Assembly: GCA_964644555.1 (NCBI GenBank)
Contig: CAZXWI010000005.1
Coordinates: forward strand, 1 to 32,638
Direction: 5' to 3'
Source: RUG14186 sp964644555
GTDB lineage: Bacteria > Bacillota > Clostridia > Eubacteriales > Anaerofustaceae
Length of the DNA stretch: 32,638 bases
Shown: positions 18,401 through 25,820 of the stretch, piece by piece
Numbering within the stretch: position 1 is the first letter of the stretch
How the letters are laid out: every line of letters begins with the position of its first letter
Position numbers and translations under genes: made by a program
The notes under the pieces: generated by a model
Seen by the model: only the letters and a program-made list of their open reading frames with translations
Database searches by the model: none
What the model was told of the DNA's origin: nothing

Positions 18401-19397
18401 CTTTTGTGTTTGCAGCATAATCTGCGGCCCTGACGGAACATTGTATTACAAGAACGACTCGCTCAATATTTTGGCTGTAGAAAAAATAAACACTCCTCCA
18501 AATGTAAAAGAAGGTGCGTTCACATCGGCAATAATAGATTTAAAAGATAAATTCACTCTTGATTTATCAACCATATTCGAAGATAAAGATGATGATAGTC
18601 TCACCTATACTGTATCCGTAGATGGTAAAGAAGCTGTTAACGCACTTCAAAATTATGAGCTCACTCCCGATAAATCGGGCAATATAGAGCTTAAATTTAC
18701 GGCAAGCGATGGTAAAGCTTCGGCAGAACACAAGATTACACTCAAAGTAAATGTATCTCCGAATGTAAAAGACGGTGCTGCTAAGAGCGGCGAAGTTGAC
18801 CAGTATACTACATTCACACTCGACTTATCGACAATATTTGAAGATAAGGATAACGATGAACTTACTTACACTGTATCGGTTGACGGAGGCGATGCTGTAG
18901 CAGTAACAAAAAATTACAAGATAACGCCGAACAAAGCAGGCATCATTAATCTTAAATTCGTTGCAAGCGACGGCAGGAAAACGGTTGAGCATAAATTTAC
19001 TCTTGTTGTCAACAAAGTATATGTAATTACTTCGGGGAATGACAGCACATGGGTAATAGACAGCACAAAAGATATCGTAATTACCTGCGATGGACCGTTT
19101 GATGAATTTGTAGGACTTATGATTGACGGTGAAATGCTCGAAGATGATGACTACATCGCAGAAGAAGGCAGCACCGTAGTTACACTTAAGCCGGAATACC
19201 TATCAAAGCTCACCATTGGCGAACATGATATAACATTTGCATATGAGAGCCAGAATGTTGATGGAGTATTTACGATTAAGGATTTGTCCACACCGAAAAC
19301 AGGTGATAATATCGATAATTTGATACTTCTCGGTATTGCCATGAGTGTTAGTGCAATCGGTATATATTCAATAAATAAGCGCAGAAAACATAATTAA
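15414..19397 (+). CDS. Wall-anchored transcobalamin-like/PQQ-propeller surface protein
   Basis: A 1327-residue secreted protein. A signal peptide covers residues 1-33 (AFA-DE). A DUF4430 (transcobalamin C-terminal-like) domain spans about 40-150 and contains SSGWMITLND. A cadherin-like beta-sandwich follows (about 155-273), then three Ig-like repeats with DLSTIFEDKDND motifs (about 275-540) and a PEGA-like segment (about 541-610). A PQQ-type beta-propeller spans about 617-1020. Two more Ig-like repeats (about 1022-1200), an X-module-like domain, and a TPKTGD sorting signal with a hydrophobic tail end the protein. It is controlled by riboswitch 1 and its terminator. A role in binding cobalamin or another corrinoid at the cell wall is inferred from DUF4430 and this regulation; the propeller's ligand is unknown. 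Confidence 0.85.
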   Translation: MNSNFKCKGINKLAIVLLTFVMIIASLPALAFADEYDSTKSQVHVVIKNDIYAVSEGASWEGTLLDSWVSVDTSSTIMSAVKAALNAEEMTADGLDSGYITDINGLSAGSPETSSGWMITLNDWMINQGADQINVSKGDEIVVAFSKDGGEDLGGSYLNNLKTLKSLSFSEGTLSPEFSSNVTTYTLTLVGGANNNIKVTPTASNKNFLVKTYLGTQESGTLYPRNSDIPVSDKSVITVVCGDSEWPTMNIGSADITKETYTINVVVNEPVNNAPNVKDSAISAAEVTLGNDFTLDLSTIFEDKDNDTLTYTVSIDGAESVSANKSYTYTPSKEGSVNLKFSANDGKVSVEHSIVLTVNKANTPPNVKTGVSTTAQVSAQNRYSVRLSNIFEDKDNDTLTYTVSINGAAPVKANNSYSYTPTVVGNTTLTFTASDGKASVSHTITLVAVNDAPNVKKNAATTAVNKLGETYTIDLSTIFEDKNKDILTYSVSIDGAQFVAADKLYAYTPTKVGESVLKFKANDAALSSPEHTITLSTLAESVVTFKTTPSDALVRVYEGTTQLQPNDKGEYKVNIGYTTYIYEVVKAGYIGKSAEITNSGEIVVELQKLNNSAFAPVDAYWPAFRGNDSNMAIVDVKLPIDAEKTQLSWNKQLGSSWADAPSVQIIADNSLVVMCNKKIYKLDLANGNILKEGELVEAPSYGYVPPLYAEGLIICPLGNGTIQAFNAKTLESVWIYRDILKGQAQTPICYSDGCIYTGFYNGDAKDANFVCLAIADEDPSSTNEEKLALWKVTHMGGFYWSGACVIGDYVVVGSDDGVKSTVNATSTLYCFNKLTGEVVNKALLEDAGDIRSTISYDEQSGKIYFTTKAARVYSAVVNKTTGELTDIKYAQLTGKNSTCTPIVYNGRIYVYTYSTNGCFNVIDEKTMQPIFTLDGTGNAQSSPLMSTAYEDEGYLYFYGTYNATPGGICMVKVKTDAKSSDDAQVIDLYDADGFSNFCVCSIICGPDGTLYYKNDSLNILAVEKINTPPNVKEGAFTSAIIDLKDKFTLDLSTIFEDKDDDSLTYTVSVDGKEAVNALQNYELTPDKSGNIELKFTASDGKASAEHKITLKVNVSPNVKDGAAKSGEVDQYTTFTLDLSTIFEDKDNDELTYTVSVDGGDAVAVTKNYKITPNKAGIINLKFVASDGRKTVEHKFTLVVNKVYVITSGNDSTWVIDSTKDIVITCDGPFDEFVGLMIDGEMLEDDDYIAEEGSTVVTLKPEYLSKLTIGEHDITFAYESQNVDGVFTIKDLSTPKTGDNIDNLILLGIAMSVSAIGIYSINKRRKHN

Positions 19398-19411
19398 CAG
19401 CAATTACAACT

Positions 19412-19450
19412 TTTACGGCTTCCGCAAAAACGGAAGCTGTAAATTTTTTT
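19412..19450 (+). terminator. Intrinsic terminator after the wall-anchored propeller gene
   Basis: Arms 19412-19424 and 19431-19443 pair over 13 bp (one G-U) with a 6-base loop, followed by seven T (19444-19450). Confidence 0.88.
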
Positions 19451-19480
19451 ATTAAAACTATAGCATTTTGAAACCACATA

Positions 19481-19489
19481 TGGTATAAT
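19481..19489 (+). promoter_or_regulatory. Extended -10 promoter of riboswitch 2
   Basis: TGG-TATAAT, an extended -10 element (TG at 19481-19482, TATAAT at 19484-19489), 13 bases before the aptamer. No good -35 at the usual distance. Confidence 0.55.
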
Positions 19490-19501
19490 TCAGAGGAATT
19501 G

Positions 19502-19650
19502 AATACAAGATATAGCATAAAGGAAGTCGGTGTAAATCCGACACAGTTTCTTTGCTACTGTAATGAGAATATTGCCGTTTATATTCACTGAGCGATTCGG
19601 GAAGGATACAAACTTAAGGCTCTCAAAAGTCAGGATATTTTAGCTGTATT
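19502..19650 (+). ncRNA. Cobalamin riboswitch 2 (before cobO)
   Basis: A clear cobalamin aptamer: closing stem AATACA (19502-19507) with TGTATT (19645-19650), AAAGGAAGTCGGTGTAAATCC from 19519, GCTACTGTAATGAG near 19554-19567, CGGGAAGGAT near 19598, and AAGTCAGGATA at 19627-19637. It controls the adenosyltransferase gene. Confidence 0.93.
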
Positions 19651-19667
19651 ATTTTAGATTGAACGTC

Positions 19668-19722
19668 AAGGAAAGTTCATGGTTTTTATTTTTGGTACTT
19701 TCCTTTTCGGGAAAGTTTTTTT
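19668..19722 (+). terminator. Terminator/antiterminator of riboswitch 2
   Basis: The terminator stem is ACTTTCC (19697-19703) with GGAAAGT (19710-19716), followed by seven T. AAGGAAAGT (19668-19676) can instead pair over 9 bp with 19697-19705, giving a mutually exclusive antiterminator. The switch mechanism is therefore visible in sequence. Confidence 0.8.
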
Positions 19723-19757
19723 AGTTATCAACATTTCCTCCTGAGATGTTTGATATA

Positions 19758-19823
19758 GACGTTCTAAACGTCCTCATACCTCCTTTGACGGCTGCTTTGC
19801 AAAGTTGGGGGCGAAGCAGCCGT
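19758..19823 (+). other. Two leader hairpins between riboswitch 2 and cobO
   Basis: GACGTT-CTA-AACGTC (19758-19772) and a 13-bp stem, 19788-19800 with 19811-19823 (one G-U, 10-base loop). Neither has a T run. The second ends 12 bases before the ribosome-binding site of cobO. Confidence 0.55.
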
Positions 19824-19849
19824 ACATAATTTACGAAAGGGATATTGCC

Positions 19850-20377
19850 ATGGATAAGGGGTTGATACATTACTATTATGGTTTCGGCAAAGGCAAAACA
19901 ACAGCCGCCATGGGGCTTGCGCTTAGGGCAAGCGGCAGCGGAAGAAAGGTGGTTATTGTACAGTTTCTCAAAAACAGAAAGAGCTGTGAACTTTTGCAGC
20001 TGGAAAAACTTGATAATATCAAAGTATTGCGTGGCCAATCGACAAATGCATTCTCAAACGAGATGAATAAAGACGATATTATATCGACCACTCAAATACA
20101 TAATTTAAATCTCTCCGAAGCTTGCGAATATGTGCAGGCAGGGGAGTGCGATATGCTTATTTTGGACGAAGTAACTGATGCTTATGAACTTGGAATGCTC
20201 GATGAAGACATGTTCATGGAAATAGTAAAGAATAAGCCCGAAAATTTGGAACTTGTCATAACAGGGCATAACCCTCAAGCTTGGATAACCGATATCGCCG
20301 ATTATGTAACACGAATGCAAAAAGACAAGCATCCCTATGACAGAGGTATTATGGCAAGATATGGTATCGAATTTTAA
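19850..20377 (+). CDS. cobO: Cob(I)alamin adenosyltransferase, CobA/CobO/BtuR type
   Basis: A 175-residue cytosolic enzyme that transfers the adenosyl group of ATP to reduced corrinoid to make the coenzyme form. It has the P-loop GFGKGKTT (residues 11-18), the Walker B-type MLILDEVTDAYELGML, ITGHNP, and the C-terminal KHPYDRGIMARYGIEF, all typical of the family. The ATG at 19850 is chosen because GAAAGGG lies 8 bases upstream; an in-frame ATG at 19805 would add 15 residues overlapping the leader hairpin. It is a single-gene unit under riboswitch 2. In this locus it would convert imported corrinoids. Confidence 0.93.
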   Translation: MDKGLIHYYYGFGKGKTTAAMGLALRASGSGRKVVIVQFLKNRKSCELLQLEKLDNIKVLRGQSTNAFSNEMNKDDIISTTQIHNLNLSEACEYVQAGECDMLILDEVTDAYELGMLDEDMFMEIVKNKPENLELVITGHNPQAWITDIADYVTRMQKDKHPYDRGIMARYGIEF

Positions 20378-20406
20378 AGAAAATTACAATATGTTGAAAA
20401 TTAATG

Positions 20407-20435
20407 TAGACAAAGACATATGTTTATGATATAAT
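20407..20435 (+). promoter_or_regulatory. Promoter of riboswitch 3 and the ECF operon
   Basis: TAGACA (20407-20412), 17-base spacer, TATAAT (20430-20435), the same elements and spacing as the promoter of riboswitch 1. Confidence 0.7.
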
Positions 20436-20473
20436 TCAGTCAACATCAAAATGATGTATAAAGTTAATATGAG

Positions 20474-20665
20474 CTGAAATGAACCGATAACTCGGTAAAT
20501 GAGGAAGAGGGTGAGAATCCCCACACAGAAACGGTACTGTAAGCGAGAATTCGTTCCGAAGCGCAAAAGCGTATGACAAGGTCAGCCACTCGGTAATACG
20601 GGGAAGGTAGGAAATGAATGACGAAGATGTTCTTCTTATCGCAAGTCAGGATATTCACATTTCAG
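20474..20665 (+). ncRNA. Cobalamin riboswitch 3 (before the transport operon)
   Basis: A clear cobalamin aptamer. The closing stem CTGAAATG (20474-20481) pairs perfectly with CATTTCAG (20658-20665). Inside are GGGTGAGAATCCCC near 20509-20522, GGTACTGTAAGCGAG near 20533-20547, GTCAGCCAC at 20581-20589, GGGGAAGG near 20600-20607, and GCAAGTCAGGATA at 20641-20653. Confidence 0.94.
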
Positions 20666-20713
20666 TGCAGTGTTGCGCTTTCCGTAGCCTGAACATAGTG
20701 CATAAAAACGTTT

Positions 20714-20745
20714 GCACCGATTGAAAAATCGGTGCTTTTATTTTT
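20714..20745 (+). terminator. Expression-platform terminator of riboswitch 3
   Basis: GCACCGATT (20714-20722) pairs perfectly with AATCGGTGC (20727-20735) around a GAAA loop, followed by TTTTATTTTT. It lies upstream of all genes of the unit and so acts as an attenuator. Confidence 0.9.
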
Positions 20746-20866
20746 ACCAAGAAAGTGCTAACATCAAAAATTTTTAAACCTCCCTAGAGCTTGTCGCTAC
20801 TGCCATTGCGACAAGCAGCACATTCAGAGCATAACGCTTTTTATATATAAATTAAAGGAGAAAACA

Positions 20867-20986
20867 ATGAGTTACAATGAAGCACTTGCAATCGTAAAAG
20901 AATATTTTGACAAATCGGTATTTACTATCGAAGAAACTCAAGCATTTATGACTTTGCTTGACAAATGTGAGAGTTTTTCAAATTAG
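20867..20986 (+). CDS. Small ORF of 39 residues after riboswitch 3
   Basis: An ATG at 20867 with AAAGGAG six bases upstream opens a 39-codon frame ending in TAG at 20984-20986. The product starts MSYNEALAIVKEY, is rich in charged residues, has one cysteine near the C-terminus, and looks like two short helices; it has no signal peptide or membrane segment. I do not recognise it. It is the first frame of the riboswitch 3 transcript, 206 bases before the surface-protein gene. It may be a real small protein or a leader peptide whose translation affects downstream expression. Confidence 0.5.
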   Translation: MSYNEALAIVKEYFDKSVFTIEETQAFMTLLDKCESFSN

Positions 20987-21092
20987 TATCGTTAACCCAT
21001 CCCAGAGGGGTTAAAAATAAAAAATCGGGAGCTTGATTCGTATCTAACGCTACCAACCTTAATTGCGAATAAGCCCCCATATAGCATAATTA

Positions 21093-21113
21093 CGCCCCAA
21101 CGGGCGCATTTTT
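21093..21113 (+). terminator. Weak terminator-like hairpin before the membrane propeller gene
   Basis: CGCCC (21093-21097) pairs with GGGCG (21102-21106), followed by CA and five T. A second stem, TTAACCC (20992-20998) with GGGTTAA (21008-21014), lacks a T run. Both lie in the 206-base gap after the small ORF. Some transcription probably stops here, or these are spacer structures. Confidence 0.4.
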
Positions 21114-21192
21114 GCGTATCTGTTCTTATTTTATCAAATAAAGCACAAATACGCAAGAAAAGAGAAATAACATAAAGGGAAAGGTTTAATTA

Positions 21193-24100
21193 ATGAAAAG
21201 AAAACATCCAAAGAAAATACTTTCACTGGTTCTTGCGGTATTTATGCTGCTTTGTATGATACCATCGAATATTTTCGCAGGAAGCAGTGATAGTGCAAGT
21301 TTAAGTTCGCTTGTCGTATTTTTGGCTTCATCCCCAACACCTACAGACGACACTGTAATCTTAAAAAACTCTACGGACACATATACTACAACCAATGTAT
21401 TCTCCTCCGATAAATTGGAATATGATCTCGGTTATGTATATGATAATGTCAGCATGTTGGGTTTTTTGCCCACTGTATCAAATGAAGAAAGTATAAAAAT
21501 ATATTATACGAACTTCAAGGGTGAACGAAAATCCAAAGATTTTGAATCAGGTAAAGCTGATAGAGTTAACGCTATTTTTGCGGGAAATAGCGAATTTGAT
21601 GTTGTTGTAATTCCCAACGGAAAGACCGAATCAGATCCCGAAACGACCACATACAAAATCAAGCTCGCTTCAAAGCCGACCTTGAAATCACTTTCGGTTA
21701 CAGCAGGCGGTAGCAAACTTAATCTTGATCCTGCTTTCGGTGCAAAAACTTTTGCATATGTTTTGACGGTACCTACGGGAGTAAACGAACTCGAATTTAC
21801 CGCCGCCGGATATAAGGATACATATGCAATATCCTATAACGGAAGCACTGATTCGACTGTAGATATTACAGGCAAGGATAAAGTAGATATTACTGTTTCG
21901 GCAAACGGCGTTGAAAATGTTTACACTATTAATTTGCAAAGAAAGAGTGCCGATTCGGTTAAGTTCAATGTTACTCCGTCAGATGCAATAGTATCTGTAT
22001 ACGATGCAACGGGTAGCAGAGTGTTGCCCTCATCCGACGGCAGCTACGGCATAATGCTCGGCACGAATACATATTCATACACTGTTACAAAATACGGCTA
22101 TGTTGCTCAGTCAGGCAATATAGAATCGCAAAATGTAAATGTAACATTATCAAAGGCTTCGGATAGCGCTATAACCGATGTCGGAGCATATTGGAAAAAC
22201 TTCAGAGGAAATGATTCCAATATGGCAATAGTAAATACAAAAACACCCATTGATAAAAACAGCACTTCACTTTTGTGGAGCTACAAATTCGGCGGTGCTG
22301 CCGATTGGACAACCGCTCCGAATGTGCAGATTATAGCCGATAATTCATTGATAGTTTTAGCAGGCTCCAAAATTTACAAATTAAATTTGGAAACCGGTAA
22401 TGTTATAGCTTCAGCCGATATGACGGAAAAAATAAATTGGGGTTATACACCACCCTCATACGCAGAAGGCATGATATTCTGCCCATTGGCAGACGGCACT
22501 ATCCAGGCATTCAATGCAAAAACATTGGAATCCGTATGGATTTACAAAGATGATTTAAAAGGTCAGTCGCTTTCTCCCATATGCTACAGCGATGGATATA
22601 TCTATACAGGTTTTTGGAATTCGGAAACCAAAGATGCTCATTATGTATGCTTATCGGTAACCGATGAAGACACTGCAAAAACAGATGAAGCAAAAACCGC
22701 ATCTTGGAAAATAACTCACACAGGTGGCTTCTATTGGTGCGGAGGTGTATGCGTTGGTGATTATGTTCTGTTCGGTTCTGCCGATGGTCAAGACAGTGGC
22801 GTAAAAGGAACATCATATCTGTATTCCGTAAATAAGCATACAGGCGAAGTAGTTCAAAAGCTTTCGCTTGAAAACGCATCGGATGTGCGTTCTACGATTG
22901 CATACGATTCATCAGCAAATAAAGTTTATTGGACATCCACAGGCGGTTACCTCTACAGTGCTGCAATCGACACTACTACGGGTAAATTAAGCGACTTTAA
23001 GAGCCTTGATTTAAAAGAACCTTCTACCACAACACCCGTTGTATATAACGGCAGAGTTTATGTATACACTTATGCAGGATTCGCAAGCGGACATTTGCAT
23101 ATAGTGTCTGCCGACACATTAAAGCTTGTTGTAAGCGTTGATGCAGGTCCTGTTCAAAGTTCACCGATTCTTACCACAGCATATGAAGATACAGGTTACT
23201 TGTACCTTTATGCTACGGCAAATATGAAAAAAGGCGGAATAGATTTATTTAAGGTTAAAACAGATGCATCAAAGGCTGAAGATGTAACCAAAATCGAACT
23301 TTATGATGCTGCAGGTTTTGAAGAATACTGTATTGCAAGCATAATCTGTTCTGCAAACGGAACATTGTATTACAAAAACGACTCATGCAATGTCTTTGCC
23401 GTCGGTATTCCGTCATATGCATATGTAATCGATCTTATCGATGCCATAGGTGATGTGGATTTAGAGAGCGAAACTGCAATTTCGACTGCAAGAGGTGCAT
23501 ATGATGCTTTGGATGAATCCGATAAGGCAAAGGTAACCAACTACGCAAAACTCACCGCTGCAGAAGCTGTTTTAAACCAGCTTAAAGCAGACGAAACAGT
23601 TAAGCTTATCGATGATATCGGTGATAAAATCACAAAAGAAAGCAAAGATGCAATAAAAAAAGCTCGTAGCTCATATGATGAATTGAGCGACGAACAGAAA
23701 AAACTCGTTCCCGATGATAAGCTTGCATCTCTTGAAAAAGCCGAAGCAGAACTCAAGAAACTTCAGGATTCTACTCCTGAGGGTTCTACGAAAGGTGTAA
23801 GCGTAACGATAAACGGTGTTACATATGTTGTAAGCGAAGAAACAAAAGCAGCTATGGAAGCAATGCAGTCGGTACTCGATGCAAAAGATCCTTCGGAAAA
23901 AGAAATAATCGATGCTTACAAAGCTTATGAATCATTGACATATAATGAAAAACTGTTTGCTGAAAACTACAAAGAATTCGAAGAAAAAATTCTTACAAAA
24001 CAAGGCGCTCAGAATCATTATGATGAACCTACAAAAGTAGATGCAAGAGAAAACGAAGAAGATGTTTTACCTTGGCATATCAAATTAGTTGTAAAAAATG

Positions 24101-24534
24101 TTGATATTACCGATGACAATATTGCAAAAGTAAAAGAAACCTTGGGAGAGGAATCGGCTCTTTCGATTATGTACGATATAAGCTTTATTGATACATTGAC
24201 AAATAAAGAATGGAAACCGACTTCTCTTGTAAGTATTAAATTACCTAAACCCGATTCAGAATACGAATCTTATGCAATAGTTCATATAGGCGAAAATGAT
24301 GAGTACGGCTTCATTCAGCCTGTGGAAGAAGACGGTAATTTGAAATTCGAAACAATGGATTTCTCAAACTACGGTGTTGCTTCATTCGAAGGAAGTTGGA
24401 ACGAACTTCTCGGAAGTGAGGAAGTAAAGAAAAATGCTGTTGTTTGGCCTTGGGCTATCGGAGGCGCAGCCGGAGTCGGAGGAGTCCTTTGGGCAATCTT
24501 TAACAAGCGCAGAGATGATTCCGACGAGGAATAA
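21193..24534 (+). CDS. Membrane-anchored PQQ-propeller surface protein
   Basis: A 1113-residue secreted protein. A signal peptide covers residues 1-29 (IFA-GS). A cadherin-like beta-sandwich spans about 165-255 and a PEGA-like segment about 257-325. The PQQ-type beta-propeller (about 333-738) is clearly homologous to that of the wall-anchored protein encoded at 15414 (shared FRGNDSNMAIV, VQIIADNSL and TIQAFNAKTLESVWIY). Two helical repeats with the VIDLIDAIG...AYDAL pattern (about 740-865) follow, then two further domains. One transmembrane helix (about 1078-1098) and a charged tail end the protein. It has no DUF4430 domain and no sorting motif; it is held in the membrane instead. AAAGGG precedes the start. 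It lies 15 bases before the FecR/DUF4430 gene. Corrinoid binding or relay is inferred from riboswitch 3 and the operon. Confidence 0.82.
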   Translation: MKRKHPKKILSLVLAVFMLLCMIPSNIFAGSSDSASLSSLVVFLASSPTPTDDTVILKNSTDTYTTTNVFSSDKLEYDLGYVYDNVSMLGFLPTVSNEESIKIYYTNFKGERKSKDFESGKADRVNAIFAGNSEFDVVVIPNGKTESDPETTTYKIKLASKPTLKSLSVTAGGSKLNLDPAFGAKTFAYVLTVPTGVNELEFTAAGYKDTYAISYNGSTDSTVDITGKDKVDITVSANGVENVYTINLQRKSADSVKFNVTPSDAIVSVYDATGSRVLPSSDGSYGIMLGTNTYSYTVTKYGYVAQSGNIESQNVNVTLSKASDSAITDVGAYWKNFRGNDSNMAIVNTKTPIDKNSTSLLWSYKFGGAADWTTAPNVQIIADNSLIVLAGSKIYKLNLETGNVIASADMTEKINWGYTPPSYAEGMIFCPLADGTIQAFNAKTLESVWIYKDDLKGQSLSPICYSDGYIYTGFWNSETKDAHYVCLSVTDEDTAKTDEAKTASWKITHTGGFYWCGGVCVGDYVLFGSADGQDSGVKGTSYLYSVNKHTGEVVQKLSLENASDVRSTIAYDSSANKVYWTSTGGYLYSAAIDTTTGKLSDFKSLDLKEPSTTTPVVYNGRVYVYTYAGFASGHLHIVSADTLKLVVSVDAGPVQSSPILTTAYEDTGYLYLYATANMKKGGIDLFKVKTDASKAEDVTKIELYDAAGFEEYCIASIICSANGTLYYKNDSCNVFAVGIPSYAYVIDLIDAIGDVDLESETAISTARGAYDALDESDKAKVTNYAKLTAAEAVLNQLKADETVKLIDDIGDKITKESKDAIKKARSSYDELSDEQKKLVPDDKLASLEKAEAELKKLQDSTPEGSTKGVSVTINGVTYVVSEETKAAMEAMQSVLDAKDPSEKEIIDAYKAYESLTYNEKLFAENYKEFEEKILTKQGAQNHYDEPTKVDARENEEDVLPWHIKLVVKNVDITDDNIAKVKETLGEESALSIMYDISFIDTLTNKEWKPTSLVSIKLPKPDSEYESYAIVHIGENDEYGFIQPVEEDGNLKFETMDFSNYGVASFEGSWNELLGSEEVKKNAVVWPWAIGGAAGVGGVLWAIFNKRRDDSDEE

Positions 24535-24549
24535 AGGCAGGAAATCGAA

Positions 24550-25755
24550 ATGAAAAAGAAAAATAAAATATCGAATATTATCATGGTCGTTGCCATAATC
24601 GCAATTATCGTTTGTGGGGTAATGCTAATCGGCAACTTGAAAGGCTGGTTTAATAAATCAGCCTATTCCGATAACGCAATTATCAATTCAACCATAGGAA
24701 GTGTCAATATAGAAAGAAGCGGAGTTGCTTATTCGGCTGATAATTCCACACCTCTTCGCAACGGTGATATAGTGGAAACCAGAGCAAATTCCAAAGCCGT
24801 TATCACATCAGGGAAAAACAGTTTTGTTTTAAGCGAAAACAGTGAGATAAAATTAACCACTGCTTCAAACAGCGAATACGGGTTTGAACTTGTGCAAGGC
24901 GAAGTTTTCTGTATTGTGAATGACGAAAAAAGCCTTAATGATATTTTGATAAACGGTGCAGCCGTTAAAGCAAAGAGCAGTGTATTTTCCGCAAATATTT
25001 TGACAGGCTCGGCAAATGTCATGGTTTACGAAGGTGAAGTAACATTTGCAGATCAAACGGCTCAAGGCGGCAAAGTTATTCAAATGGTTGCTGATTTATG
25101 CTATGTTAACGAACTTCAGGCAGCAAGCTTGAATGAGTTTAACATCCAGCAGGCAATGAATATATCCGAAGATAAAACACTTTGTTTTGACAAGGAAACA
25201 TTGCAAGGTGTTCTTGATGCAAGAGCAGAAGAAATAAGAATTGCCAACGAAGAAAGAGCAAAAGCCGATGCCGCAATAATCGCTCAAGGCGGCACGGAAG
25301 CTCAGGTAACAGAGAACAGTTCCGGTTCTGCGGGAACTGATGCAAATGTCAAAACTTGCACCATTCAGATACGCTGCGACACAATCCTTGATAATATGCA
25401 AAACCTCACGCCCGGCAAAAATGCGTATGTTCCTTCAAACGGTATAATTTTGGCAACAAGCACTGTACAGTTTGTGGAAGGTGAAACCGCATTCGATGTT
25501 TTGAAACGAGCTTGTTCTTACGCAGGCATTCAAATAGAGTATTCATGGACTCCTTTATACGGCAGTTACTATGTAGAAGGCATTAACCATTTATACGAAT
25601 TTGACTGTGGAAGTGAATCCGGCTGGATGTATAAAGTCAACGGCTGGTTCCCCAATTACGGTTCGTCGAGCTACACATTGGAAGACGGCGATGTAATGGT
25701 TTGGTGCTACACCTGTAACGGACTCGGTGCCGATGTAGGCGGAAGTGCGTATTAA
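24550..25755 (+). CDS. Membrane-anchored FecR-like/DUF4430 (transcobalamin-like) protein
   Basis: A 401-residue protein with an N-terminal membrane anchor (about residues 9-29) and the rest outside the cell. A FecR-like beta domain covers about 42-180 (GSVNIERSG, LRNGDIVET, GEVFCIV, VMVYEGEVTF). A charged helical linker (about 205-245) leads to a C-terminal DUF4430 domain (about 268-395) with FDVLKRACSYAGI and the family hallmark SGWMYKVNGW. DUF4430 resembles the C-terminal domain of vertebrate transcobalamin. Several cysteines (in TCTIQIRC, RACSY, FDCGS, WCYTC) could form disulfides. It lies directly before the ECF genes, so it is the best candidate for a substrate-binding lipoprotein-like partner of the importer, although ECF systems normally need none. 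Confidence 0.82.
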   Translation: MKKKNKISNIIMVVAIIAIIVCGVMLIGNLKGWFNKSAYSDNAIINSTIGSVNIERSGVAYSADNSTPLRNGDIVETRANSKAVITSGKNSFVLSENSEIKLTTASNSEYGFELVQGEVFCIVNDEKSLNDILINGAAVKAKSSVFSANILTGSANVMVYEGEVTFADQTAQGGKVIQMVADLCYVNELQAASLNEFNIQQAMNISEDKTLCFDKETLQGVLDARAEEIRIANEERAKADAAIIAQGGTEAQVTENSSGSAGTDANVKTCTIQIRCDTILDNMQNLTPGKNAYVPSNGIILATSTVQFVEGETAFDVLKRACSYAGIQIEYSWTPLYGSYYVEGINHLYEFDCGSESGWMYKVNGWFPNYGSSSYTLEDGDVMVWCYTCNGLGADVGGSAY

Positions 25756-25764
25756 AAAATAAAT

Positions 25765-25793
25765 CGGTAAGGGCATTTATTATGCTCTTACCG
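25765..25793 (+). other. Hairpin between the DUF4430 gene and ecfT
   Basis: CGGTAAGGGCAT (25765-25776) pairs with 25782-25793 over 12 bp (one G-U) with a 5-base loop and only TTATT after it. It is a weak terminator or a processing/stability element within the operon. Confidence 0.5.
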
Positions 25794-25820
25794 TTATTGC
25801 GACTTAGGAAAGATAAAATT

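Noticed and set aside
16230..19015. Ig-like repeats as a non-coding tandem repeat array
   Set aside because: The repeats keep one reading frame and a protein motif, with mostly diverged third positions, so they are protein domains.
22511..22879. A minus-strand frame of 122 codons within the membrane-anchored propeller gene
   Set aside because: It is antisense to a conserved propeller also found in the paralogue at 17269-18480, where the frame is not kept.
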